A stretch of DNA of 35,824 nucleotides. Origin: DATAAZ01 sp036259875. Its GTDB lineage: Bacteria > Actinomycetota > Thermoleophilia > Gaiellales > Gaiellaceae. The notes below the pieces were generated by a model. The model had not been told where the DNA came from. It did not search any database and saw only the letters and a program-made list of their open reading frames with translations. Made by a program: the position numbers and the translations under genes. The stretch is from the NCBI GenBank assembly GCA_036259875.1, contig DATAAZ010000060.1, forward strand, positions 1 to 35,824, in the 5' to 3' direction. Position 1 is the first letter of the stretch; each line of letters begins with the position of its first letter. This document shows positions 24,214 through 31,606 of the stretch, one piece after another.

Positions 24214-25645
24214 TCTCCTCGTCTCGCGCCTCGCGGTCGGAGACGGCGAGCGCGCCGACGAGCGCGCCCGCGAGCGCGAGCGCGGCCGCGAGGAGCATCC
24301 CCGCCCGGTAGCCGTCGACCGACGCGTCGAGAAGCGGCCCCCGGAGGTCCTTCGTCAGCGGCTCGGCGTCGGGCGCGTCCACTTGTGCGTGAAAGACGAG
24401 CGAGATGACGAGCCCGATCAGCGCGACCGCCATGAGGCTCCCCAGCCGGGAGACGGTCGAGTTTACGCCGGAGGCGATGCCGGCGTAGCGCTCGGGCGCC
24501 GACTTGAGCGCGGTCGCGGTGATCGGCGCCACGAGAAGCGAGAGGCCGACCGAGAAGCACGCGAGCCCCGCGACCCCGAACGTCCAGAAGTCGGAGCGCT
24601 CGTCCACCGGCGCGGTGAGAAGCGTCCCGGCCGCAATCAGCACCGGCCCGGCCGCGAGGAAGAGGCGCGGCCCGCGCCGGTCCGCGAGCGCGCCGAAGCG
24701 CGCGGCGAGCAGGATCATCACCACGCTGGGAGGCACGTTGACGAGCCCGGCCTCGAACGGCGTGAAGCCGATCGTCTGCACGTGCAGCGTGAAGTAGACG
24801 AAGAACCCGTAGAGCGCGGCGTAGACGAGGAACGTCTCGGCGTTCGCGGCCGCGAAGTTCCGCCGGCGAAAGAGCGTGAACGGGAGCATTGGCTCCGCCG
24901 CGCGCCGTTCGACGAGGGCGAACGCCACGAGCGTCGCCGCTGCGACGGCGAACGCCCACCAATAGCCGGCGAAGCCCTTCTCGGCTCCCTCGACGAGCGC
25001 GTACGTCAGCGAGCCGAGACCCACCGCCGCGAGCACGGCGCCGGGAAGGTCCATTCGCCCGACGCGGGGATGCGCGCGCTCGTCGCCGCGGCCGAAGTGC
25101 GCGAGGGCGACCGTCAGTGCGGCGAGCGGAAGGTCGACGTAGAAGATCCAACGCCAGTTGGCCCACTCGACGAGCGCTCCGCCGACGGGCGGTCCCGCGA
25201 TCGTGGCGACGCCGGTCAGCGACGTCCAGAGACCGATCGCCCGGCCTGCGTCGTCGCCGTATACGCCCCGGAGAAGGGCGAGGCTATTCGTGGTGACGAA
25301 GGCGCCCGCAATCCCCTGGAGCGTCCGTGCCACGATAAGCGTCGCCTCGTTCGGCGCGGCGCCCGCGAGCGCGGAGGCGAGCGCGAAGCCGGCCGCGCCG
25401 ATCATGAACGCTGTCCGGCGGCCGAAGCGGTCGCCCACCGACCCGGCTACGAGGTAAAGCGCCGCCAGCGCGAGCGAGTACGAGAGGAAGACCCACTGCT
25501 GCCCGGTCAGCCCGAGCTCGAGGTCGCGCTCGATCGTCGGAAGCGCGACGATGACGACGCTCCCGTCGATGAAGGCGAGCGCCGAGCCGATGATCGAGGC
25601 GCCGAGTGTGAGCCGACGCCGGACATCGACGCTGAGCCCCGCCAC
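24179..25645 (-). CDS. MFS drug exporter, DHA2 (EmrB/QacA) family
   Basis: A 488-residue multi-pass membrane protein, about 14 helices. Landmarks: IDGSVVIVALPTIERDLEL (motif D1-like, helix 1), GSVGDRFGRRTAFMIGAAGF (motif A, loop 2-3), RTLQGIAGAFVTTNSLALL (motif B), and GPPVGGALVEWANWRWIFYV (motif C, antiporter). The N-terminus MAGLSVDVRRRL is cytoplasmic. It probably exports a hydrophobic compound by proton antiport. It converges on the ATP-grasp gene; the pair may be a make-and-export or resist-and-export unit, but being on opposite strands they are not one operon. No TetR regulator is adjacent. Confidence 0.93.
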   Translation of the reverse strand: MAGLSVDVRRRLTLGASIIGSALAFIDGSVVIVALPTIERDLELGLTGQQWVFLSYSLALAALYLVAGSVGDRFGRRTAFMIGAAGFALASALAGAAPNEATLIVARTLQGIAGAFVTTNSLALLRGVYGDDAGRAIGLWTSLTGVATIAGPPVGGALVEWANWRWIFYVDLPLAALTVALAHFGRGDERAHPRVGRMDLPGAVLAAVGLGSLTYALVEGAEKGFAGYWWAFAVAAATLVAFALVERRAAEPMLPFTLFRRRNFAAANAETFLVYAALYGFFVYFTLHVQTIGFTPFEAGLVNVPPSVVMILLAARFGALADRRGPRLFLAAGPVLIAAGTLLTAPVDERSDFWTFGVAGLACFSVGLSLLVAPITATALKSAPERYAGIASGVNSTVSRLGSLMAVALIGLVISLVFHAQVDAPDAEPLTKDLRGPLLDASVDGYRAGMLLAAALALAGALVGALAVSDREARDEEITAPAAAPAGS

Positions 25646-25668
25646 CCGGCGAGGATACTGCGCGGACG

Positions 25669-26118
25669 ATGAAGCGCGGCGCCGTCGCAGGGATCATCGC
25701 CGCGGCCGTCTGGGCCGCCTCGGAGCCCGTGCTCGGGCGTGCGCTCCGCACTCCGTACTCGGACGTCCGACTCCTCGGCGCGCTCGTCGCCACCGGGCCC
25801 CGCTGGCGGCCGGCGGGGGTCGCGCTCCACCTCGCGAACGGCGCCGTATTCGGAGCCGTGTTCGAACGGCTCGGCGGCCGCGGCTGGGTGCGCGGAGTCG
25901 TCGCCGCCGAGCTCGAGAACCTCCTTCTCTGGCCGGGCATCGTCGTCGTCGACCGGATCCACCCCGACCGAAAGAGCGGTGCTTGGCCGCGGCTTGCGAC
26001 GAACCCGCGCGTCGCCGCGTACGAGATCGCGACGCACGCCCTGTTCGGCGGCGTGCTCGGCGCGCTCCTCCCGAACGCGCGGGACGGCTACGGCTCGGAA
26101 GAGCCCGCCAACGGCTAG
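25669..26118 (+). CDS. Hypothetical small membrane protein
   Basis: 149 residues, not recognised. The N-terminal stretch GAVAGIIAAAVWAASEPVLG and the segments VALHLANGAVFGAVFERLGG, VVAAELENLLLWPGIVVVDR and YEIATHALFGGVLGALLP are hydrophobic and look like four membrane-associated helices, with a conserved-looking charged loop DRIHPDRKSGAWPRL. It starts 23 bases from the divergent MFS gene and overlaps the 3' end of the HD-GYP gene by 4 bases. Codon use matches its neighbours, so it is likely real. Confidence 0.7.
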   Translation: MKRGAVAGIIAAAVWAASEPVLGRALRTPYSDVRLLGALVATGPRWRPAGVALHLANGAVFGAVFERLGGRGWVRGVVAAELENLLLWPGIVVVDRIHPDRKSGAWPRLATNPRVAAYEIATHALFGGVLGALLPNARDGYGSEEPANG

Positions 26119-28259
26119 AGGCTCCGCCGGACGCTCATCGGGCCGGGCGGCCGGGCCGAGGTCGGCGCCTCCCAGGCTGGGGCGGCGAGCGCCGCCCGGG
26201 CGCGGCGAAGGACGTCCTCGCCGGTGCTTCCCGGCCGCCAGACGGCGGTCGCGACGCGGATCCTCGGACCGCCGGCGAGCTCGTTCGCGATCTCGCCCGC
26301 GCACTCGTCGGCCGCCTGCTCGTCGCCGGGCGCGAGGAGGGCGATCCGCCGGCCGCTGTACCGGCAGGCGGTGCCGCCGCAGCGAACGGCGGCGCGCTGG
26401 ACGGCGCTCGCGACGCGCTGAATCGCCTCGTCGCCGGCCGCGTAGCCGTCCTCGGCGTTCGTCCGCGCGAGTTCGGCGAGCTCAACGAGCACGACGGCGA
26501 ACGGCCGGCCCTGAACCGCCGCGCGATGCGCCTCGGCGTCGGCCGCCTCGTGGAGGTAACGGCGGGAATAGAGGAGCGTGAGGTTGTCGGTGAGCACGAA
26601 CGACATCACGCCGAGGATCGGATCGTTGTCGCCGCGCCGGCTCGCGAGCTCGGGGTCGGCCAGCGCGTCGTGGAGCGCGTCGCCGTCGTACTCGGGAGGA
26701 CGACGCCGCACCTCCTCGACGAACATCCGGACGACGACGGGGTCGAACTGCGTTCCCGCGCAGCGCTCGAGCTCGGCGCATGCCTCGTCGAGGGTCATAC
26801 GCCGCCGGTACGGACGATCGGCCGTCATCGCGCTGAACGCGTCGGCGACGGCGATGATCCGGGCCTGGAGCGGGATCTCGTCGCCGCGCAGGCCGGCCGG
26901 GTAGCCGTCGCCGTCCCAGCGCTCGTGGTGGTGGAGGATCGCCATCTCGGTGGAGCGGAGCGCCGGGACCTGCTGGACGAGGCGGTAGCCGATCCGCGGA
27001 TGGAGCTGGACGATGCTGCGCTCCTCGGGCGTCAGCTCCGCCGGTTTCATCAGGATTCGCTCGCTGATCCCGATCTTTCCGATGTCGTGCAGCAGCGAGC
27101 TGTACACGAGCTCCTCGCGCTGGCGCGGCTCGAGCCCGAGGCGGTCGGCGACCGCCGCGACGTAGGCGGCCACCTCGTCGGCGTGGCCGCGGAGGAACCG
27201 GTCCTTTGCTTCGATCGCGTCCGCCAGGACGCGCACCGTCCCCACGTAGGTCGTCCGCAGCTCCTCGCGCAGCCGCGTGTTGTGCAGGACCGCGCCCGCG
27301 TGGTCGCCGAGCGCGAGCAGCACGTCGTCGTCGTACTCGCGGAATCCTCCCTGCTTGTTTGCGAGCACGACGACGCCCGTGAAGTCGTCGGCGATGTAGA
27401 TCGGGATGGCGAGCAGGTTGCGGATCTCCTGGTCGGCTGGCGTCCGCCGTTCGCCGGCGATGTCGGGCTCGTCGTCCTCGCGGATCGTCCTGTCCTTCTC
27501 GATCACCTCGTGGGCGAAGCGTTGCGCGACCGCGCTGTCGGAAGGGTCGTTCTCGAAGCCTTCGTGGCAGACGAGATCGAGCCGGTCGTCGCGGTCAGCG
27601 TCGAGCCGCGAGAGCAGGAGGCCCTTCTCGGCGCCGACCAGCGTCAGCGCCGTCCGAAGGACGAGCCGGCGCGCGTCACGCGTATCGCCGAGCGCGCCGC
27701 GCTCCTGCTGCAGGCGCATGACTTCGCGGCGAAGGTGAAGCGCCCACTCCTTCTCGTCGCGGCGCGCCTGCTCGACGCGCGTTCGCGCCCGCCGCTCGTC
27801 GGCGAGGTCCCGGTTCACCTGGTCGAGCCGTGCGTCGTATTCGGCGCGGAGCTCCTGGTTTGCCCGCTCCTGCCCCTCGAGCTGTGCACGAAGCTCGCGT
27901 TCGACCTCTTCGCGCCTCGCCCGGTCGGCCTCGGTCCGCGCGCGCACATCCGCGAGCTCGGCGCGAAGCCGATCTTGCTCCGCGCCGAGCTCATCCTCTC
28001 GGCGCGCGCGCTCGGCGTCGACCCGCGCGCGCTCTTCGGTCTGCTCGAGCTCCAGCTCCTCGCGGCGCGCCCGCTCCGTCGCCCAGCCGAGGAGCGCGAA
28101 GACCCCGGCCACGAGGAGAGCGAGCAGGATGGGGACCGAGGCGCGCCGGTCCTGCAAGACGTCCGATCCCGCGAAGGCGAGGCCCATAGCGACCGCGGTC
28201 ACAGCGAGGAAGCTCAGCGTCGCGGCCGCGATGGCCCGGTTGCGAAGCAGGGGCGTCAT
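26115..28259 (-). CDS. Membrane-anchored GAF / HD-GYP / degenerate GGDEF signalling protein
   Basis: A 714-residue c-di-GMP signalling protein. Order: two N-terminal membrane helices (residues 9-29 and 41-60), a long coiled coil (about 62-192), a GAF domain (about 195-330), an HD-GYP phosphodiesterase domain (about 340-515) with SSLLHDIGKIGI (His391-Asp392) and HHHERWDGDGYPAGLRGDEIP, then a C-terminal GGDEF-like domain (about 550-700). In the last domain the active-site loop reads CRYSGRRIALL where RYGGDEF would be expected, so it should not make c-di-GMP and may bind GTP or act as a regulatory fold. Predicted activity is c-di-GMP hydrolysis, sensed through GAF. ATG at 28259. The placing of GGDEF after HD-GYP is uncommon. 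Confidence 0.93.
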   Translation of the reverse strand: MTPLLRNRAIAAATLSFLAVTAVAMGLAFAGSDVLQDRRASVPILLALLVAGVFALLGWATERARREELELEQTEERARVDAERARREDELGAEQDRLRAELADVRARTEADRARREEVERELRAQLEGQERANQELRAEYDARLDQVNRDLADERRARTRVEQARRDEKEWALHLRREVMRLQQERGALGDTRDARRLVLRTALTLVGAEKGLLLSRLDADRDDRLDLVCHEGFENDPSDSAVAQRFAHEVIEKDRTIREDDEPDIAGERRTPADQEIRNLLAIPIYIADDFTGVVVLANKQGGFREYDDDVLLALGDHAGAVLHNTRLREELRTTYVGTVRVLADAIEAKDRFLRGHADEVAAYVAAVADRLGLEPRQREELVYSSLLHDIGKIGISERILMKPAELTPEERSIVQLHPRIGYRLVQQVPALRSTEMAILHHHERWDGDGYPAGLRGDEIPLQARIIAVADAFSAMTADRPYRRRMTLDEACAELERCAGTQFDPVVVRMFVEEVRRRPPEYDGDALHDALADPELASRRGDNDPILGVMSFVLTDNLTLLYSRRYLHEAADAEAHRAAVQGRPFAVVLVELAELARTNAEDGYAAGDEAIQRVASAVQRAAVRCGGTACRYSGRRIALLAPGDEQAADECAGEIANELAGGPRIRVATAVWRPGSTGEDVLRRARAALAAPAWEAPTSARPPGPMSVRRSL

Positions 28260-28408
28260 ACGCGAAATGTCCGTCGGCTCCCCACCGCAGGAACCGACGT
28301 GATTCTGCCCCAGGTCGGCGCTGGCCGCACATCCGACGAGCCGGTTCCGCGCCGACCGACGCGGGCCGGCGACGTCGTCGGACGAGCCAGTCGGGCGAGG
28401 TGAGGCCG

Positions 28409-28437
28409 GGGACGGGCCCGCCGCATCGGCCCGTCCC
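28409..28437. repeat. Perfect 10-bp hairpin
   Basis: GGGACGGGCC at 28409-28418 pairs with GGCCCGTCCC at 28428-28437 across a 9-base loop. It lies 150 bases upstream of the HD-GYP start on that gene's strand, so it may sit in that 5' leader. Confidence 0.5.
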
Positions 28438-28479
28438 AAGGCCTCGCGCGGAGTCGGCCCCGAAGTCGGGCCGCGGGGC

Positions 28480-28513
28480 GTTGATTCTCCTCCATATGCA
28501 GGCGCGAATCAAC
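28480..28513. promoter_or_regulatory. Inverted repeat, candidate operator
   Basis: GTTGATTC (28480-28487) and GAATCAAC (28506-28513) are perfect reverse complements with an 18-base spacer that contains CATATG. Spacing of the two half-site centres is 26 bases. Position in the divergent region suggests a regulator-binding site. Confidence 0.45.
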
Positions 28514-28519
28514 AAGAAC

Positions 28520-28547
28520 TTGCAAGAAGGGCAAAGATATGTAATGT
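28520..28547 (+). promoter_or_regulatory. Possible promoter for the DksA-like gene
   Basis: TTGCAA at 28520-28525 and TAATGT at 28542-28547 are separated by 16 bases in the AT-richest part of the region, followed about 220 bases later by the DksA-like gene. The -10 match is weak, so this is tentative. Confidence 0.28.
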
Positions 28548-28611
28548 CTTTTGTCAGCGCGTCGAGCGATCTGGCGGGCCGCAGCCAGACCGCTCACACC
28601 GGCGCGTCCGA

Positions 28612-28644
28612 GGGGCGATTCCTGAGCCGCAGGGGAGTCGCCCC
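28612..28644 (+). ncRNA. Hairpin of a possible structured leader
   Basis: GGGGCGATTCC (28612-28622) pairs with GGAGTCGCCCC (28634-28644), 11 bp with one wobble, loop 11 bases. A smaller hairpin TCTGGC/GCCAGA (about 28570-28589) precedes it. Together they suggest a folded 5' leader of the DksA-like mRNA. I could not match it to a named riboswitch. Confidence 0.35.
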
Positions 28645-28766
28645 CGTTGTTTGCGGGCCACGAATCATGGAGCCACGCCTTCGCCACCGCGCGGTCGTCG
28701 GATGGGTTCGATCCCGGAACGGCGGGAAACGTCCCGTCGAGAGGCCGGGCGGCCAGGGGAGATTCG

Positions 28767-29111
28767 GTGGAGGAACGTCGCGCCAGGGAGCTGCTCGCCG
28801 CGGAGCGGGCGCGCGTCGAGCGCCAGCTCGCCGAGTTCGCGGAGCCGCCGGGTGACTCCGAGGTCGCGCACGGCCATCAGCATCTCGCCGACGAGGCGTC
28901 GGACCTGACCGAGGACGAGCTCCGCGCCGGTCGGATCGACGACCTCCGCGAGCGGCTAGGGGCGGTCGAGCGCGCCGAGGAGCGACTAGCTGCGGGGACG
29001 TACGGGTTCTCGGTCGAGAGCGGGCTTCCGATCCCCGACGAGCGGCTCGAGGTCGAGCCGACGGCGGAGCGCACGGTCGACGAGGAGGCGCGACAGACCG
29101 GTACGCGGTGA
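28767..29111 (+). CDS. DksA/TraR-like protein lacking the zinc-finger cysteines
   Basis: A 114-residue protein shaped like the short DksA/TraR family, which modulates RNA polymerase through its secondary channel. The coiled-coil part is VEERRARELLAAERARVERQ, then ELRAGRIDDLRERLGAVERA. The finger region is clearly homologous (RLAAGTYGFSVESGLPIPDE, then RLEVEPTAERTVDEE), but every cysteine of the usual YGxCxxCGxxI...RTCxxC pattern is replaced (Ser, Glu, Val, Glu); the protein has no cysteine at all. The GTG at 28767 follows AGGGGAGA at a good distance, so I prefer it to the longer open frame from 28647. Zinc-free family members are known; the exact role here is unknown. Confidence 0.82.
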   Translation: MEERRARELLAAERARVERQLAEFAEPPGDSEVAHGHQHLADEASDLTEDELRAGRIDDLRERLGAVERAEERLAAGTYGFSVESGLPIPDERLEVEPTAERTVDEEARQTGTR

Positions 29112-29132
29112 GGGCAGGTGGACTCCGACGTC

Positions 29133-29156
29133 GTCGGCCGAGATCGCGCGGCCGAC
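29133..29156 (+). terminator. Hairpin after the DksA-like gene
   Basis: GTCGGCCG (29133-29140) pairs perfectly with CGGCCGAC (29149-29156), loop 8 bases, 22 bases after the stop codon and in the gap between convergent genes. No T-tract, so termination is only likely by position. Confidence 0.4.
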
Positions 29157-29251
29157 CGCCCTTCGATCGTGTCGCCGTGGCTCGACAGGCGGAACCCATG
29201 CCGCGGCAAGGGTTCGCCCGGCGAGAGCACGATCGCGAGTAGACGGGCGTG

Positions 29252-31606
29252 CTACGTCTCGCGGTGGTAACGCGGCGGCTGCCGGCCTGGCGGCTGCGCC
29301 GGCTTTGCTCGCTCCGGCGTCGAGGCGAGCGGGCGCACCTCGGGCGCGCCCGGCGCGACGGTGAGGGGCTCTCCGTTGTGGACGAGCTCGAGGGCGTCGC
29401 CCTCGCGGAGCTCGTACCGCGCGCCGTCGCGCCGAAGCTCGACCCGGAGTCGCCGGCCGCGGTAGACGAGTCCGAACGCGAGGCGGGTGAGCCGCGTCGG
29501 CAGCTGCGGAGCGAACGCGAGCGTCTCTCCGTGATCGCGCATCCCGCCGAATCCCGCGACGGCGGCGAGCCAGGTGCCCGCGAGCGACGCGAGGTGGACG
29601 CCGTCCCGGGTATTGAACGCGAGGTCGCGCAGGTCGATGAACGCCGTCTCGCCGAGGTAGTCGTAGGCGAGGTCGAGATGTCCCACCTCGGCCGCGACGA
29701 TGGCCTGAATGCTCGCCGAGAGCGACGAGTCCCGGACGGTGATCCGCTCGTAGTACTCGAAGTCGCGCGCCTTCTGCTCACCGTCGAAGTGCTCGCCGCA
29801 GGCGTAGAGCGCGAAGACGAGGTCGGCTTGCTTGACGACCTGACTCGAATAGAGGAGGTAGTACGGGAAGTTGAGGAGGAGGGGATAGTCGTCGGGCGGC
29901 GTCGCTTCGAAATCCCAGGGCCGGTAGCGGGTGAATCCGTCCGACTGCGCGGTGACGCCGAGCTCGTCGTCGAACGGGATAACGACCGCCTCGGCCGCGT
30001 TGCGCCAGCTCGCGGCCTCTTCCTGGTCGACGTTGAGCGCCGCGGCGCGCTCCGGATGGCGAACGGCGACCTCTGCGGCCACTCGGAGATTCCGCGCCGC
30101 CATCAGGTTCGTGTAGACGTTGTTGTCGACGAGGGCGGTGTATTCGTCGGGGCCCGTGACGCCGTCGATCCGGAAGCAGCCCTGTGCGTCGTAGTGGCCG
30201 AGCGAGCGCCAGAGGCGCGCCGTTCCCGCGAGCAGCTCGAGGCCGGGCCCCTGCTCGAACGCCTCGTCCTTCGTCGCTTCGAGGTACCGGCGGACGGCGT
30301 CCGCGACTCCGGCGTTCACGTGGAACGCCGCCGTCCCCGCCGGCCAGTACCCCGAGCACTCGTGGCCGCGGATCGTTCGCCAGGGGAACGCAACGCCCTC
30401 GAGGTACAGCTGCCGGGCGCGCGCCTGCGCCAGGTCCATCGTTGCGTGGCGCCACCGGAGCGCATCGCGGGCCGCCTCGGGCGCGACGTACGTGAGGACG
30501 GGCAGCACGTACATCTCCATGTCCCAGAAGGAATGGCCGTCGTAGCCGCGTCCCGTGAGTCCCTTCGCCGGGATCGCGCGCTGCTCCGCGCGCGCGCCGG
30601 CCTGCAGCACGTGAAAGAGCGCGAACCGGACGGCCTGCTGCAGCGGCGCGTCGCCTTCGAGCTCGACGTCGGCACGCGCCCAGACGTCGTCGAGGTACTC
30701 GCGCTGCCCTCGGCGAAGCTCGTCCCAGCCGGCGTGCTTCGCCGCGGCGAGCGCCGCGTCGACCTGGTCGCGAAGCGCGGGGAGCGAGCGCTGGCTCGAC
30801 CAGCCGTAGGCCAGGAACTTCACGACTCGCAGACGTTGTCCCGGCTCGAGCTCGGTCGTGATCGTCACGCGCGCAAGGTCGTCCTCGCTCTCCGTCGCGG
30901 TCACCGTGCCGTCCGGCCCGTCGACCAGGTGGTCCATCCCTGCGGAGAGTCGCAGCTTGCTCTCGCGCGTGCGGTGCACGAGCCCTGCGCGAAGCTCCGC
31001 GTGCCTGTGCTCCTCGGCGAGGAGCGGCGCTCGGAGCGCCGCCGCTGCGCGCGGGTCGCCGACCTCCTCGGGCTCGGCCTCGTTCGCGACGAGCTCCGAT
31101 TGGGCGACGATGCGCGCCGGCTCGCCGAGCGGCTCCACCTCGTACGCGATCGCGGCAACCGAGCGCTGGACAAAAGAGACGAGTCGCGTCGACGAGATCC
31201 GAATCGCCTGCCCGGCGGGCGAGACCCACTCGACCTCGCGACTCAGCACGCCGTCGCGCAGGTCGAGAACCCGTTCGTGGCGCACGAGCTCGCCGTAGCG
31301 CACGTCGAAGGGCTCGTCGTCGACGAGCAGGCGGATGATTTTCCCGTTGGTGACGTTGATGAGGAGCTGCCCCGCCTCCGGGTAGCCGTAGCCGCCCTCG
31401 GCGTACGGGAGCGGACGGATCTCGTACAGCGCGTTCAGGTACGTCCCCGGACGTCCCCACGGCTCCCCCTCGTCGAGGTTGCCTCGCAGCCCGATGTGGC
31501 CGTTCGAGAGCGCGAAGAGCGACTCGGTCACCGGGAGGAGATCGAGGTGGAGCTCGCGTTCCGGGACGGACCACGGCTCGACGGCAAAGATGTCGTCGGG
31601 GATCAA
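29252..31606 (-). CDS. Glycoside hydrolase family 65 phosphorylase (trehalose/kojibiose phosphorylase-like)
   Basis: A 784-residue GH65 enzyme. These split alpha-glucosyl disaccharides with phosphate, giving beta-glucose 1-phosphate. Visible: N-terminal beta-sandwich (ESLFALSNGHIGLRGNLDEG, residues 28-47), the catalytic (alpha/alpha)6 barrel with GYDGHSFWDMEMYVLP (354-369), GHECSGYWPAGTAAFH, and the general acid in DGVTGPDEYT (Glu488). DFEYYERITVRDSSLSAS is another strongly conserved stretch. The C-terminal tail (APEVRPL...PRYHRET) is proline-rich and unconserved. TTG at 31606 overlaps the HAD stop (TTGA). The HAD-GH65 pair matches the M. tuberculosis Rv3400-Rv3401 arrangement. Exact disaccharide is not certain. 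Confidence 0.93.
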   Translation of the reverse strand: MIPDDIFAVEPWSVPERELHLDLLPVTESLFALSNGHIGLRGNLDEGEPWGRPGTYLNALYEIRPLPYAEGGYGYPEAGQLLINVTNGKIIRLLVDDEPFDVRYGELVRHERVLDLRDGVLSREVEWVSPAGQAIRISSTRLVSFVQRSVAAIAYEVEPLGEPARIVAQSELVANEAEPEEVGDPRAAAALRAPLLAEEHRHAELRAGLVHRTRESKLRLSAGMDHLVDGPDGTVTATESEDDLARVTITTELEPGQRLRVVKFLAYGWSSQRSLPALRDQVDAALAAAKHAGWDELRRGQREYLDDVWARADVELEGDAPLQQAVRFALFHVLQAGARAEQRAIPAKGLTGRGYDGHSFWDMEMYVLPVLTYVAPEAARDALRWRHATMDLAQARARQLYLEGVAFPWRTIRGHECSGYWPAGTAAFHVNAGVADAVRRYLEATKDEAFEQGPGLELLAGTARLWRSLGHYDAQGCFRIDGVTGPDEYTALVDNNVYTNLMAARNLRVAAEVAVRHPERAAALNVDQEEAASWRNAAEAVVIPFDDELGVTAQSDGFTRYRPWDFEATPPDDYPLLLNFPYYLLYSSQVVKQADLVFALYACGEHFDGEQKARDFEYYERITVRDSSLSASIQAIVAAEVGHLDLAYDYLGETAFIDLRDLAFNTRDGVHLASLAGTWLAAVAGFGGMRDHGETLAFAPQLPTRLTRLAFGLVYRGRRLRVELRRDGARYELREGDALELVHNGEPLTVAPGAPEVRPLASTPERAKPAQPPGRQPPRYHRET

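Larger units (their letters stand above)
28260..28766. other. 507-base intergenic region with AT-richer core and stacked hairpins
   Basis: No convincing gene lies between the divergent HD-GYP and DksA-like genes. The core at about 28480-28560 is clearly less GC-rich than the rest of the window. It holds a perfect inverted repeat (28480-28513) and possible promoter hexamers (TTGCAA at 28520, TAATGT at 28542), and is flanked by a 10-bp hairpin (28409-28437) and by two adjacent hairpins (about 28571-28589 and 28612-28644). This looks like a regulatory region with a structured + strand leader. Confidence 0.55.

Noticed and set aside
25551..28403. A 950-codon + strand open frame opposite the MFS and HD-GYP genes
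   Set aside because: No domain text; antisense artefact of very high GC. The minus-strand HD-GYP and GAF motifs are unambiguous.
28540..28766. Possible c-di-AMP (ydaO) or c-di-GMP (GEMM) riboswitch in the leader
   Set aside because: Hairpins are present, but the conserved core sequences I know for those classes are not found.
28647..28766. Longer N-terminus for the DksA-like protein starting at a TTG at 28647
   Set aside because: The added 40 residues are unlike the family and the GTG at 28767 has a clear ribosome binding site.
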